Shown: positions 26,861 through 34,669 of the stretch, piece by piece
Layout: every line of letters starts with the position of its first letter
How positions within the stretch are numbered: position 1 is the first letter of the stretch
Assembly (NCBI GenBank): GCA_016927425.1
Contig: JAFGMR010000022.1
Coordinates: 1-56,779 of the forward strand
Origin: Methanotrichaceae archaeon
GTDB lineage: Archaea; Halobacteriota; Methanosarcinia; Methanotrichales; Methanotrichaceae
DNA length: 56,779 nt
Reading direction: 5' to 3'
Notes under the pieces: model-generated
What the model saw: the letters and a program-made list of their open reading frames with translations, nothing else
The model's database searches: none
Told to the model about the DNA's origin: nothing
Position numbers and translations under genes: made by a program

Positions 26861-27279
26861 AGCTCATGTTGCACGTAGCCCCAAAGATAGTGCGCCAACC
26901 CCTCATATCCTCGGTGATTATCGAGACGTCTGCCCTGATCAACATCGAGCGAGCGAGCATCGATGCTGTGAGCGGAGAGATAGTGATCGAGGTCTCCCCG
27001 GATAAGTGCCAGGAAGTCAGGGAGGCCTTCGAGCGGCGAGGCGTGCAGGTGCTCATGCTGGAGATGCCTGTGATCAGGGACGAGGAGGAGTGCGTCCATT
27101 GCGGAGCCTGCGTATCCATCTGCCCCACAGGAACATTCCGCTTCGAGGACTGGGCGGTCGTGGCCGACTCGGGCAAGTGCATTCAGTGCGGCGCATGCGT
27201 TGTGGCCTGCCCCCATCGAGCGCTGAGGCTCATCCTCAAGCAACCCCAGATGGATGGGGCAACCACTATTGGGCCTTAA
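26857..27279 (+). CDS. NIL-domain ferredoxin for homocysteine biosynthesis (MA1822-like)
   Basis: A 140-residue protein. The N-terminal NIL domain (about residues 1-75, VRQPLISSVIIETSALINI; ending VLMLEMP) is followed by two 4Fe-4S motifs, CVHCGACVSICP and CIQCGACVVACP. This is the partner of the DUF39-CBS protein in methanogen homocysteine synthesis and probably supplies electrons for sulfur reduction. The TTG at 26857 is chosen because AGGAGGCGATCA sits 5-6 bases before it; the later ATG at 26866 would be 14 bases away. It overlaps the previous stop codon. Confidence 0.9.
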   Translation: MKLMLHVAPKIVRQPLISSVIIETSALINIERASIDAVSGEIVIEVSPDKCQEVREAFERRGVQVLMLEMPVIRDEEECVHCGACVSICPTGTFRFEDWAVVADSGKCIQCGACVVACPHRALRLILKQPQMDGATTIGP

Positions 27280-27282
27280 TCC

Positions 27283-27310
27283 ATTTTTAATACTTTATTT
27301 TAAAAGTATT
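27283..27310 (+). terminator. AT-rich hairpin terminator after homocysteine operon
   Basis: A run ATTTTTAA leads into AATACTTT (27289-27296), loop ATTTTA, and AAAGTATT (27303-27310): an 8-base-pair stem. T-rich DNA right after a stop codon is typical of archaeal termination. Confidence 0.5.
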
Positions 27311-27556
27311 TCAGACTTATGAAGGATAATGTGACATCGCATTTCAGGTTTGAGAAATTATAGGGTTGTATATTTCATTTAAATTACTTGATCCGCCTTT
27401 AAGTAACTCGTTTACGCCATTCATATTTTCAGTAATTTCATATTTTCATTTACTAGCAGGCATATCTATCTTTTCAGCAGGATAAAGTGTGTCCACTTTT
27501 TTTAGAAGATCGCAGAATTTATAAAGGAGGAGGTTTATTACTATTTGGATAGGTGG
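27311..27556. other. AT-rich intergenic island with direct repeat
   Basis: The region is much richer in A/T than its surroundings. TTCATATTTTCA occurs twice (27420-27431 and 27437-27448), and TTTCAG-like words recur. A TATA box TTTATAAA lies at 27518-27525, followed by GGAGGAGG. A second TATA (TATATATAA, about 27684-27692) lies further on, 27 bases before the TPR start. No gene is evident in this stretch itself. Confidence 0.5.
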
Positions 27557-27718
27557 ATGAAGCATATTTTGCTCCGAGCGAGGGGAGGGATCTTCTTGAT
27601 GATGGTCGAAGGCGCTGCAATAGCGATTGGGCGTGGCATTGCCCCAGGTGATCTAATGTGGGGCGAATTTACATATGATACATTATATATAATATCTTCG
27701 AGGAGAGCGATGCAATGA
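27557..27718 (+). CDS. Possible 53-residue protein coupled to TPR gene
   Basis: A short frame starting ATG right after AGGTGG and about 36 bases downstream of a TATA box (27518-27525). It encodes MKHILLRARGGIFLMMVEGA at its start, a mildly hydrophobic opening, and ends at a TGA overlapping the ATG of the TPR gene (ATGA). That overlap is typical of coupled archaeal genes. Against it: no similarity that I recognise, the SD has no spacing to the ATG, and a second TATA box lies inside the frame and would suit a leaderless TPR transcript. It may be an upstream leader frame rather than a protein gene. Confidence 0.3.
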   Translation: MKHILLRARGGIFLMMVEGAAIAIGRGIAPGDLMWGEFTYDTLYIISSRRAMQ

Positions 27719-30700
27719 CTGGCGAGGGGACATTCCTGAACACTCTGGCCCGAGTTCTGGCTGGAGCTGATAGGAGAAGGCTCGATGAGATCTCGGGAGG
27801 GGCACCTCCGCGAGTCTTATCGCTGATAACTGCCATTGTGAACGGCGATCCCAACGAGATCCAAATTGCACTCCGGATGCTTTCCGATGGCAGAAAGGGG
27901 TTCCAGGAGTGGTTCGACCTCGCAAGAATTGCCCAGCATCTCCTCCTTCGCGATCTCGCTATCGAGTATTATGCGCACAGCCTTGAGGAGGGAAGGGGAG
28001 ATGAGAGGGCGCGGGCCTTTCAAGGAATGGGCGATCTCCTCGCACAGGCCGAGAAGTGGGATGATGCTGAGGTGGCCTACCAGAGGGCGCTCGGGGAGGA
28101 GAGATCCGCGAACCTCCTCGGCCATCTAGCCCGGATCTATCAGCGCAAAGGGGAGTGGGATCTCTCCCTTGAGTGCCTTCTAGAGGCTTTCGATAGGCTG
28201 CAGGCATCCGGCGACTCGCTGGATTCGATTCGAACCCAGAGGGAGATAGGAGAGCTCCATCAGCTCCGAGGCGAGTTCGCCCTCGCCGAGGAGCACTACC
28301 GAAAAGCCCTCTCCATGGCAGAGCAGCAAGGATTTCAGAGGGAGGAGACGAAGGCGCTTAAGAGCCTTGGACGCCTGCACCAGCTGGGAGGGGATTGGGA
28401 AGACGCGGTCGATTGCCACCATATGGCTCTCTCGCGAGCCGACGGCAAGGCGGAGGAGGCGGAGATCCTCGGGGAGATCGGAGAGGCATATTTCAAAGCC
28501 GGCCGATGGTCTCAGGCTGCGGAAAGCTATGAATCGAGCCTCGCGATACTGGAAAAGGGTTCATCCGGCCATCTCATGGCCAAGATCCTAAACCACCTTG
28601 GGCTTGCATTTGTGGAGATGGGCGAGTGGGGCAGGGCAGAGAAGGCATACGAGCGGGCAATAGATCTGATGGAGGGTACTGACGACTCCGCCGAGGCGGC
28701 GAGGATTCTTGGAAACTTGGGCTCACTGCATTATCGCCGAGGCGAGTACGGACCGGCGATTGAGTGCTTCCGTCGAAGCCTCGAGATCAAGGAGGGCCAA
28801 GAGGACCTGCTCGGAATGACCGCCACACTGAACAACATGGGGCTGATCCATGCCGATAAGGGAGAGTGGGAGGAGGCCGTCTCATGCTATCGCCGTTCAT
28901 TGAATATCCTTCAGGAACTCGGCAACGGCCAGGCAGCGGCAAAGGCCCTCTCCAACCTGGGATCGGTATACCAGATGATGGGGGACTTCGACCAGGCCGT
29001 GGACCTGCACTGGGAGGCCCTTGAGCTTCAGGATCGTCTGGGCGATATGCACGGCGCCTCCAAGACTCAGAACAACCTGGGATTGGTCTATCAGTCCAAA
29101 GGGGAATGGGACCTCGCCCTCGATTACTACGGGAAGAGCCTGGAGACCAAGGAGCAGCTCGGTGACGTACAGGGCGTCGCGACAACCCAAACCAACCTCG
29201 CGAGCATCTACCAGATGAGGGGACGATGGGAAGAGGCTATAGCCCATATCCAAAGGGCTATGGATACGTTTAGAGGCCTGGGAGACCAGCGCGGCGTCTC
29301 AACCGCCCATAACAACCTTGGAAACATCTATGCAGATATGGGAGACGGCCTCCAGGCGATCAGGCATTACAGCCAGAGCCTCGATATCAAGGAGGCTTTG
29401 GGAGACCTGCACGGCGTTGCAACGACAGAGGGTAATATGGCGAGCATCCATTATCGCCAGGGGGATCTCGATAAGGCTGAGGACCTCTATGGACAAAGCC
29501 TGGATGCATTCCTAAGCCTCGGCGACTTGAGGGGGGCCTCCAACTGCCTGATGGGGTTGGGCCAGATTTCGGCGGACCATGGCTGTTGGGACAGGGCCAT
29601 ATCCGAGTATGCGCGCTGCCTGGAGATGAGGTTCTCCTTGGACGATTGCGCCGGGATCATCAAGGCATTGACAAGCCTTGCAAGCATCTGCTCCTCACTT
29701 GGCCGATGGGAGGAGGCAGCTGAGCGATACATGCAGGCTTTGGAGCGCTTCCGCACCCAAGGGGACGTTCAAGGGGTAGCTGGCGTCCTTGCCAACCTCG
29801 GCAACCTATACTCGGAGCAGGGAGACCTGGATAAGGGGATCTCATGCTTTCGGGAAGGCCGGGAGATTCTGGAAAGGCTGGGCGACGTTTACGGCCAAGC
29901 TGTGATCCACAACAACATAGGAAATCTGCATTATCGGAGGGGGGAGTGGGCGCCCGCAGAGGAGCATTATCGCTTGGCTCTGAAGGGATTCCAGGAGGTG
30001 GACGACCGCCAGGGATCGGCCTCGGTAGAGAGCAATATGGCGAGCATCTATTTCAAGAGGGGGGATTGGGAAGGAGCCCTCGAATGCTATCAAAAGAGCC
30101 TGGACCTGTTCGAGCTCATCGATGACCTGCACGGCTCGGCTTCCGTCCTCGGCAACCTTGGCCTATTCTACTATCAAAGGGGAGAGTGGACGCTGGCCCA
30201 TGAACACTTCCGCCTCGCAATGGAGGTCATGGTCCGCCTCGGCGATAAGGAGGGGGCGGCGGAGATGCAGAGCAGCATGGACATGATCACCTCCCACAGG
30301 GGCGAGATCCGAGGAGACCTAGGCGATTACCAGAGGCAGCTTGCGGCCCTCGAGGAGCGCCGCGACCTGAGCGGGTGCGCAGAGATCCTTGGAGTGATCG
30401 GAAACGTCTACGCCGATCGATATCAATGGGACGAGGCGGTGGCACATTATCAGAAGAGCCTCGAGGGCTTCACAACGATAGGCGACCGCTACAGTCAGGC
30501 GCAGACGCTCTACAACATAGGCCTTGCCTATCGGGACAAGGGAGATTGGGAGCATGCACGAGAGTATCTAGAGGAGGGGCTCGATGCCTTCATAGAGCTG
30601 AACGCTGCCCCGAACGTTGCGCTTGCCAAGCTGGGCCTGGGAGGGGTCTTGGAGAGGGTAGGCTCATTGCGCCAGGGCGAGGAGATGATTCTCTGCGCAG

Positions 30701-31503
30701 TCAACCAGTTCGAGGCCCTGGGGGCAGTGCCCGACCTATGTCAGGCCTACCTGCAGCTCGCCAGGATCAAGCTCCAGTCCGGCATGTCGGTGGAGGCAAA
30801 GTTTTACCTCTCCGAGGCCGAGACATACATATTCAAGATCGGATACGAGCCGATGAAGGTGCAGATGTACAACGCCTGGGGCCTCTACTACAAGGGAGAG
30901 GGCTTTGAAAGCGAAGCGCGAAGTAACTTCGAAAAAGCCCTCGCTCACGCAAGAAGGCTTGGAGATCCACTTCAAGAGGCGCTCGCCCAACGGAATTTGG
31001 GGGTGCTCGCCAAGGCAATCGCAGACTACGGCGAGGCAAAGGAGAGGCTCACAGCAGCGCTTGCCATATTCAATCGGATGGGATCGCTCTGGGAGGTAGC
31101 CTGCACATATGAACATCTGGCAGACCTCGCCTTGAAGAGGAAAGACTACGATGAGGCCGCTAACCTCGCCGCCCACCTGGAACGGCAATCAAGGCTTCAG
31201 GAGTATGGAGATCTGCACATCAGGGCGATCGCGCTTCTAGCCGACAGCGAGCTTCACAACGGAAGAGCCGATGAGGCCCTCGCCGATTACTCAGAGGCGC
31301 TTCGCCTTGCCAAGGGTCAAGGGGAAGATGCCTACACCCAGACGATCGACCTCCTCATGGGGAGGATGGTCGATTACGTCGAGGATGGGCCCGATTCCAA
31401 ATCGCTTAGAAGCCTCGGCAGCCTCATCGATGCCATGAGGTCGCGCATGGAGGACGAGGAGTATTGCCAGCTGGTTGTGGGAAAGGATTTGGGTCGAAAC
31501 TGA
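27715..31503 (+). CDS. Giant tetratricopeptide-repeat protein
   Basis: A 1262-residue protein built almost entirely of TPR units of about 40 residues, roughly 27 of them. The repeating phrase is of the TPR_12 type (NNLGLVYQSKGEWDLALDYY, then KSLE..LGD..G). No signal peptide, membrane segment or effector domain can be seen; the N-terminal 80 and C-terminal 60 residues are helical but not clearly TPR. Such arrays form superhelical protein-binding scaffolds. Methanotrichaceae and Methanosarcina encode many of them with no assigned role. GAGGAG lies about 10 bases before the ATG, and a TATA box is about 27 bases upstream. Its stop codon abuts that of the convergent cobalamin-linked gene. Confidence 0.88.
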   Translation: MTGEGTFLNTLARVLAGADRRRLDEISGGAPPRVLSLITAIVNGDPNEIQIALRMLSDGRKGFQEWFDLARIAQHLLLRDLAIEYYAHSLEEGRGDERARAFQGMGDLLAQAEKWDDAEVAYQRALGEERSANLLGHLARIYQRKGEWDLSLECLLEAFDRLQASGDSLDSIRTQREIGELHQLRGEFALAEEHYRKALSMAEQQGFQREETKALKSLGRLHQLGGDWEDAVDCHHMALSRADGKAEEAEILGEIGEAYFKAGRWSQAAESYESSLAILEKGSSGHLMAKILNHLGLAFVEMGEWGRAEKAYERAIDLMEGTDDSAEAARILGNLGSLHYRRGEYGPAIECFRRSLEIKEGQEDLLGMTATLNNMGLIHADKGEWEEAVSCYRRSLNILQELGNGQAAAKALSNLGSVYQMMGDFDQAVDLHWEALELQDRLGDMHGASKTQNNLGLVYQSKGEWDLALDYYGKSLETKEQLGDVQGVATTQTNLASIYQMRGRWEEAIAHIQRAMDTFRGLGDQRGVSTAHNNLGNIYADMGDGLQAIRHYSQSLDIKEALGDLHGVATTEGNMASIHYRQGDLDKAEDLYGQSLDAFLSLGDLRGASNCLMGLGQISADHGCWDRAISEYARCLEMRFSLDDCAGIIKALTSLASICSSLGRWEEAAERYMQALERFRTQGDVQGVAGVLANLGNLYSEQGDLDKGISCFREGREILERLGDVYGQAVIHNNIGNLHYRRGEWAPAEEHYRLALKGFQEVDDRQGSASVESNMASIYFKRGDWEGALECYQKSLDLFELIDDLHGSASVLGNLGLFYYQRGEWTLAHEHFRLAMEVMVRLGDKEGAAEMQSSMDMITSHRGEIRGDLGDYQRQLAALEERRDLSGCAEILGVIGNVYADRYQWDEAVAHYQKSLEGFTTIGDRYSQAQTLYNIGLAYRDKGDWEHAREYLEEGLDAFIELNAAPNVALAKLGLGGVLERVGSLRQGEEMILCAVNQFEALGAVPDLCQAYLQLARIKLQSGMSVEAKFYLSEAETYIFKIGYEPMKVQMYNAWGLYYKGEGFESEARSNFEKALAHARRLGDPLQEALAQRNLGVLAKAIADYGEAKERLTAALAIFNRMGSLWEVACTYEHLADLALKRKDYDEAANLAAHLERQSRLQEYGDLHIRAIALLADSELHNGRADEALADYSEALRLAKGQGEDAYTQTIDLLMGRMVDYVEDGPDSKSLRSLGSLIDAMRSRMEDEEYCQLVVGKDLGRN

Positions 31504-32148
31504 TCATATCCAGATGACGCTGGGGAGGACGCTCATCTGCATGTCGAGCTCGGCGAGCTTGTGCCTGACCTCGCCCTCGCTCAGCAGAGCCTCCAGGTCA
31601 TTAAGGCGGGCGACAACCTCCAGAAGATCGGCGTCCATCTCCTCCCGTCGGGCCCGAACGGAGGAGTAATAAAGCTGGGCCCGATCTGTTCCCGCCTCGA
31701 TGCCGAAGTAGTCTCGGGAGAAGAAGCCCTTGAAGCGAAGGATAAGTGGCTTGTAGACCGCCTTCAGCCGGGGGAGATAGAACTCGTCGAGGACCTTCTT
31801 CATAAGGGGATTATCGACCTCCCCAAGGGCGATCCTCATGTAGCCCTGTCCATGAATGTAAGGGGAGTAGAAGACGTTGTACCTGACGAGGCTTCTGAGA
31901 TCTGTCGCCAGCCGGATGCCAAACTCGCAGTCGTCATACGTTCCAAGAAGGCCTGGATTGAGGTAGTACCTAACCTCCAGGAAGATCTCCCTCTCGAGCC
32001 TTATCAGGACTACGCTCTCCTCATTGGAGCGAGCGTGCACGCTCACCTCACGCACGCCTTGCCCCAGTATCTCGCTTGCCGCCTCCCTCGTGCAGTCCAT
32101 AGAGGAGAACTGGCGAAGCCCACCAAGTAGATCGCCCATCGTCTTCAT
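31504..32148 (-). CDS. Unknown protein translationally coupled to cbiB
   Basis: A 214-residue soluble protein that I do not recognise. The N-terminal half has mixed alpha/beta character with a hydrophobic strand-rich part (ESVVLIRLEREIFLEVRYYL). The middle contains conserved-looking aromatic and glycine residues (YNVFYSPYIHGQGYMRIALG). The C-terminal 60 residues are a charged helix likely to be a coiled coil (RREEMDADLLEVVARLNDLE). The ATG overlaps the cbiB stop as ATGA, so it is the fourth gene of the cobD-Cys-rich-cbiB operon. Position suggests a link to corrinoid synthesis or use, but nothing in the sequence proves it. Confidence 0.6.
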   Translation of the reverse strand: MKTMGDLLGGLRQFSSMDCTREAASEILGQGVREVSVHARSNEESVVLIRLEREIFLEVRYYLNPGLLGTYDDCEFGIRLATDLRSLVRYNVFYSPYIHGQGYMRIALGEVDNPLMKKVLDEFYLPRLKAVYKPLILRFKGFFSRDYFGIEAGTDRAQLYYSSVRARREEMDADLLEVVARLNDLEALLSEGEVRHKLAELDMQMSVLPSVIWI

Positions 32149-33092
32149 CCAAACCACCCAGCAAGTCCCTGACCGGTTATATAGATCTCTTCTGTTAGGA
32201 CCGCGATTGCCAATATCACCGCAAGCGCCATTGCAACGCCAAGAAGCCATAGCGCTCGGGATATATCGCCGACCCCCGGAGCCCCCCCCGACTCGTTTAT
32301 GATGTAAGCTCCGGGCTTCTCCAGGCGGATCCCCAAGGCTCCGGCAGCTGCAGCCATAGGCCAGCCGGAGTTGGGGCTGGGAGTTACCCCATGCCATAGA
32401 AATGAAGACCTCAAGGCTGCAATCGCCCGCAGCGGCCTGGCAGCGGCAATTATCGGAGGGCTGATCCGGGCGGGGATCCAGTTGGCCAGGTCGTCAAGCC
32501 TCGCCGATGCCCATCCAAGCTCCCTGAGGTCAGGCGTTCGATAGCCGAGCATGCTGTCCATTGTGCTCATCGCCTTGAAGGCGAGCGAAGCCTCGATCCC
32601 CAAGCCCAAGGGGGAGAAGAGAAGGTAGTAGAAGATGGGGGAGAGGACCGCATCTACGTAGTTCTCCGATAGCGACTCGATAACGGCAGACGCGGCCTGT
32701 CTCTCGGTCAGGCTGCTCGCATCCCTGCTGACGAGGGCTGGGAGCATCCTCTTCGCCTCGCCAAGATCATCTCTGATTGCAAGGCCTATCTCTCGAGAGG
32801 TCTGGAGAAGGCTTCGAATGGCGAATGTGGACTTAAGGAGATATGCTGAGAGGATAATTGCAAGGCCGGGAAAGGCCAGGCCGGCAATGGCGACCACGAG
32901 ATGTCCTGCAACCGCGCTTGCAAGCACAACCGAAGCTGCCAGTATCGCTCCGTGCAGACGGGTGGGCGAAAAGCGGCGGCGAAGTGCGGTGATCAGCCGG
33001 CCGATGAGGACGACCGGATGGACTGCCGCGGGAGGCTCTCCCAGGAACAGGTCCAAAGCTACTGCGAGCAGGAATACATCGAGGGCGATCAT
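32145..33092 (-). CDS. cbiB: Adenosylcobinamide-phosphate synthase (cobalamin biosynthesis)
   Basis: A 315-residue integral membrane protein of the CbiB/CobD family. The N-terminal DLFLGEPPAAVHPVVLIGRLI is the family signature, and internal landmarks are ESLSENYVDAVLSPIFYYLL and AMSTMDSMLGYRTPDLRELGWASARLDDLANWIPARI (landmarks MDSMLGYR, LDDLANWIPAR). It joins aminopropanol phosphate to adenosylcobyric acid. The C-terminal helix lies in the membrane. GGAGCGAT precedes the ATG. It overlaps the Cys-rich gene upstream and the unknown gene downstream by 4 bases each, so the operon is tightly coupled. Confidence 0.92.
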   Translation of the reverse strand: MIALDVFLLAVALDLFLGEPPAAVHPVVLIGRLITALRRRFSPTRLHGAILAASVVLASAVAGHLVVAIAGLAFPGLAIILSAYLLKSTFAIRSLLQTSREIGLAIRDDLGEAKRMLPALVSRDASSLTERQAASAVIESLSENYVDAVLSPIFYYLLFSPLGLGIEASLAFKAMSTMDSMLGYRTPDLRELGWASARLDDLANWIPARISPPIIAAARPLRAIAALRSSFLWHGVTPSPNSGWPMAAAAGALGIRLEKPGAYIINESGGAPGVGDISRALWLLGVAMALAVILAIAVLTEEIYITGQGLAGWFG

Positions 33093-33331
33093 AGATATCG
33101 CTCCAGTTCATACCATATTAGATCGAGAGAGACGCCTGCCATCAGGCGGTTTAGGACCACCTCAGCAACTTCAGGCCTATGCAAAAGGTTGCATTTTCTG
33201 CAGGACCAGACATCTCGGGACCATCTCCCGCCCGTCCTCTCGTCGAGACAAGGGTAGAACGGGCAGAAGCAGAAGGTGCAGTCCTGCTCTGGAAAGTGGC
33301 ATGGATAACGCTCGCAGTTCAGCCTCTGCAT
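33089..33331 (-). CDS. Cysteine-rich small protein (PF04071-like)
   Basis: An 80-residue protein with nine cysteines, most in the first 50 residues (CERYPCHF, CTFCFCPFYPC, CRKC). The FCPFYPC phrase is the signature of the cysteine-rich small domain found beside or fused to archaeal cobalamin enzymes. It may bind zinc or an Fe-S cluster. The C-terminal helix is VLNRLMAGVSLDLIWYELER. The start overlaps the cobD end by 13 bases and its TGA overlaps the cbiB ATG. Function is unproven; operon position links it to corrinoid assembly. Confidence 0.8.
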   Translation of the reverse strand: MQRLNCERYPCHFPEQDCTFCFCPFYPCLDERTGGRWSRDVWSCRKCNLLHRPEVAEVVLNRLMAGVSLDLIWYELERYL

Positions 33332-34422
33332 TCCAGAACCCTGCCAAGAGCAGCTATTAGGACCTGGTTCTCCGAACGGGTGCGGACAGCGAGGCGGATG
33401 TATCCCTCATCCAAGCATGCGAACGACGAACAGTCCCTCACGAGGACCCTCTCCTCGGCCATCTTACGGGCAATCTCCACCGAGGTCATGCCGGTCGACC
33501 TCACGTCGACGAGGATGAAGTTCACGCAGCTCTTCAGCGGATGGAGATCCAGATCCTTTAGGGCCTGCGAGAGCCATGCGAGCTCCTGCTGAACGAGCCG
33601 CCTGCTCTCCTCAAGGAACTCAGTCTGCGTGAGAAGATAAGCTCCTGCAGCGGCAGCAATGGATCCTATGCTCCAGGGTATGCGAGAGCGGTTCATCACC
33701 TCGGCCAGGGCAGGGTTGGTCACCGCGAAGCCCAGGCGCAGGCCAGGGACGCCAAAGGACTTCGTAAGAGACCTCATCACAACAAGGAACTCCATCTCCG
33801 TCGCAAGGTCTGCGAGGCTTGCCTCGGGATCGGAGAGCTCGATGAAGGCCTCGTCGAGCAGAAGGAAGGTCTGCTGCTCCTCGAAGCGGATTGCTATCTC
33901 CTCTGCCTCCCGGCGCGAGAGGAGATGGCCGGTGGGATTGTTAGGATTGCAGATGAATGCTGCCTTTGCTCGATCGATCGATCCATCGTCGAGGAGGTCG
34001 GCCAGTGGGATCCTAAGGATGCAGGGCTCCTCCACCTCAGCCCCGACCAGACGCGACTGGGCGGCGTACTCGCCAAACGTCGGGGATGGGATCAAGGCGA
34101 TCTCCCCCTCCATGAGCACCGTCTCAGCAAAGAGGCGAATTATCTCCGATGAGCCATTGCCGACTACGATTGAGGCCGGATCAACGCCTGCATAGATAGC
34201 TGCAGCGCATCGATACTCGGCGTACTCGTTGTCCGGGTAGTGACCGAGACGAGGGATCTCGCGGGCGAAGACCTCATCTAGCGGCGGAGACCCCAATGGA
34301 TTGATGTTCGCGCTGAAGTCGAGGATCTCCCCTCCTCCAAATCGCGAGGAGTACTCTCGCACCTTCCCACCGTGGGGGCATGCCTCTGCCCGAGCAAAGC
34401 TCCTCTTGATCAGTTCTATCAT
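33319..34422 (-). CDS. cobD: Threonine-phosphate decarboxylase, PLP-dependent (CobD/HisC family)
   Basis: A 367-residue fold-type I PLP enzyme. The N-terminal CPHGGKVREYSSRFGG followed by LDFSANINPLG is typical of CobD rather than HisC. Further landmarks are GNGSSEIIRL, AFICNPNNPTG, LLLDEAFIEL and the Schiff-base lysine in SLTKSFGVPGLRLGF. It makes (R)-1-aminopropan-2-ol phosphate, the linker used by CbiB, which is encoded two genes downstream. The ATG at 34422 is chosen because homologues begin near here and GAGGAGGCGGGTGG lies upstream. A TTG at 34458 would add 12 residues. Confidence 0.88.
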   Translation of the reverse strand: MIELIKRSFARAEACPHGGKVREYSSRFGGGEILDFSANINPLGSPPLDEVFAREIPRLGHYPDNEYAEYRCAAAIYAGVDPASIVVGNGSSEIIRLFAETVLMEGEIALIPSPTFGEYAAQSRLVGAEVEEPCILRIPLADLLDDGSIDRAKAAFICNPNNPTGHLLSRREAEEIAIRFEEQQTFLLLDEAFIELSDPEASLADLATEMEFLVVMRSLTKSFGVPGLRLGFAVTNPALAEVMNRSRIPWSIGSIAAAAGAYLLTQTEFLEESRRLVQQELAWLSQALKDLDLHPLKSCVNFILVDVRSTGMTSVEIARKMAEERVLVRDCSSFACLDEGYIRLAVRTRSENQVLIAALGRVLECRG

Positions 34423-34577
34423 GGGTCCCGCGTATCCACCCGCCTCCTCACATTTCAACCTAGCGGAAGGCTCACACGTTCAAGATCAGGGCAATCGGTA
34501 CATTGAGGGAAAATACGATCAGGACATGGATTGTGTATGTTATATAGTATACTCTCACCAACATGCGTGAGATGATG

Positions 34578-34586
34578 TTTATATTA
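34578..34586 (+). promoter_or_regulatory. TATA box of the ACDS operon
   Basis: TTTATATTA lies in an AT-rich stretch (34490-34600) between the divergent cobD and cdhA genes. Transcription would start near 34607, giving a leader of about 60 bases to the TTG start of cdhA. The leader is short compared with the long regulated cdh leader reported in Methanosarcina. Confidence 0.55.
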
Positions 34587-34669
34587 TATTAAGGTGTATC
34601 CGAAAGTGTTTTATGTCCTCTGCGAGCATATGGGGCTCCGTCTATACAGGAAAGAGAGGAGGCCAAAAA

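Noticed and set aside
27715-31503. CRISPR or satellite array suggested by about 120-base periodicity
   Set aside because: The periodicity is the 40-residue TPR unit inside one long open frame; units are divergent at DNA level and there are no constant repeats with spacers.
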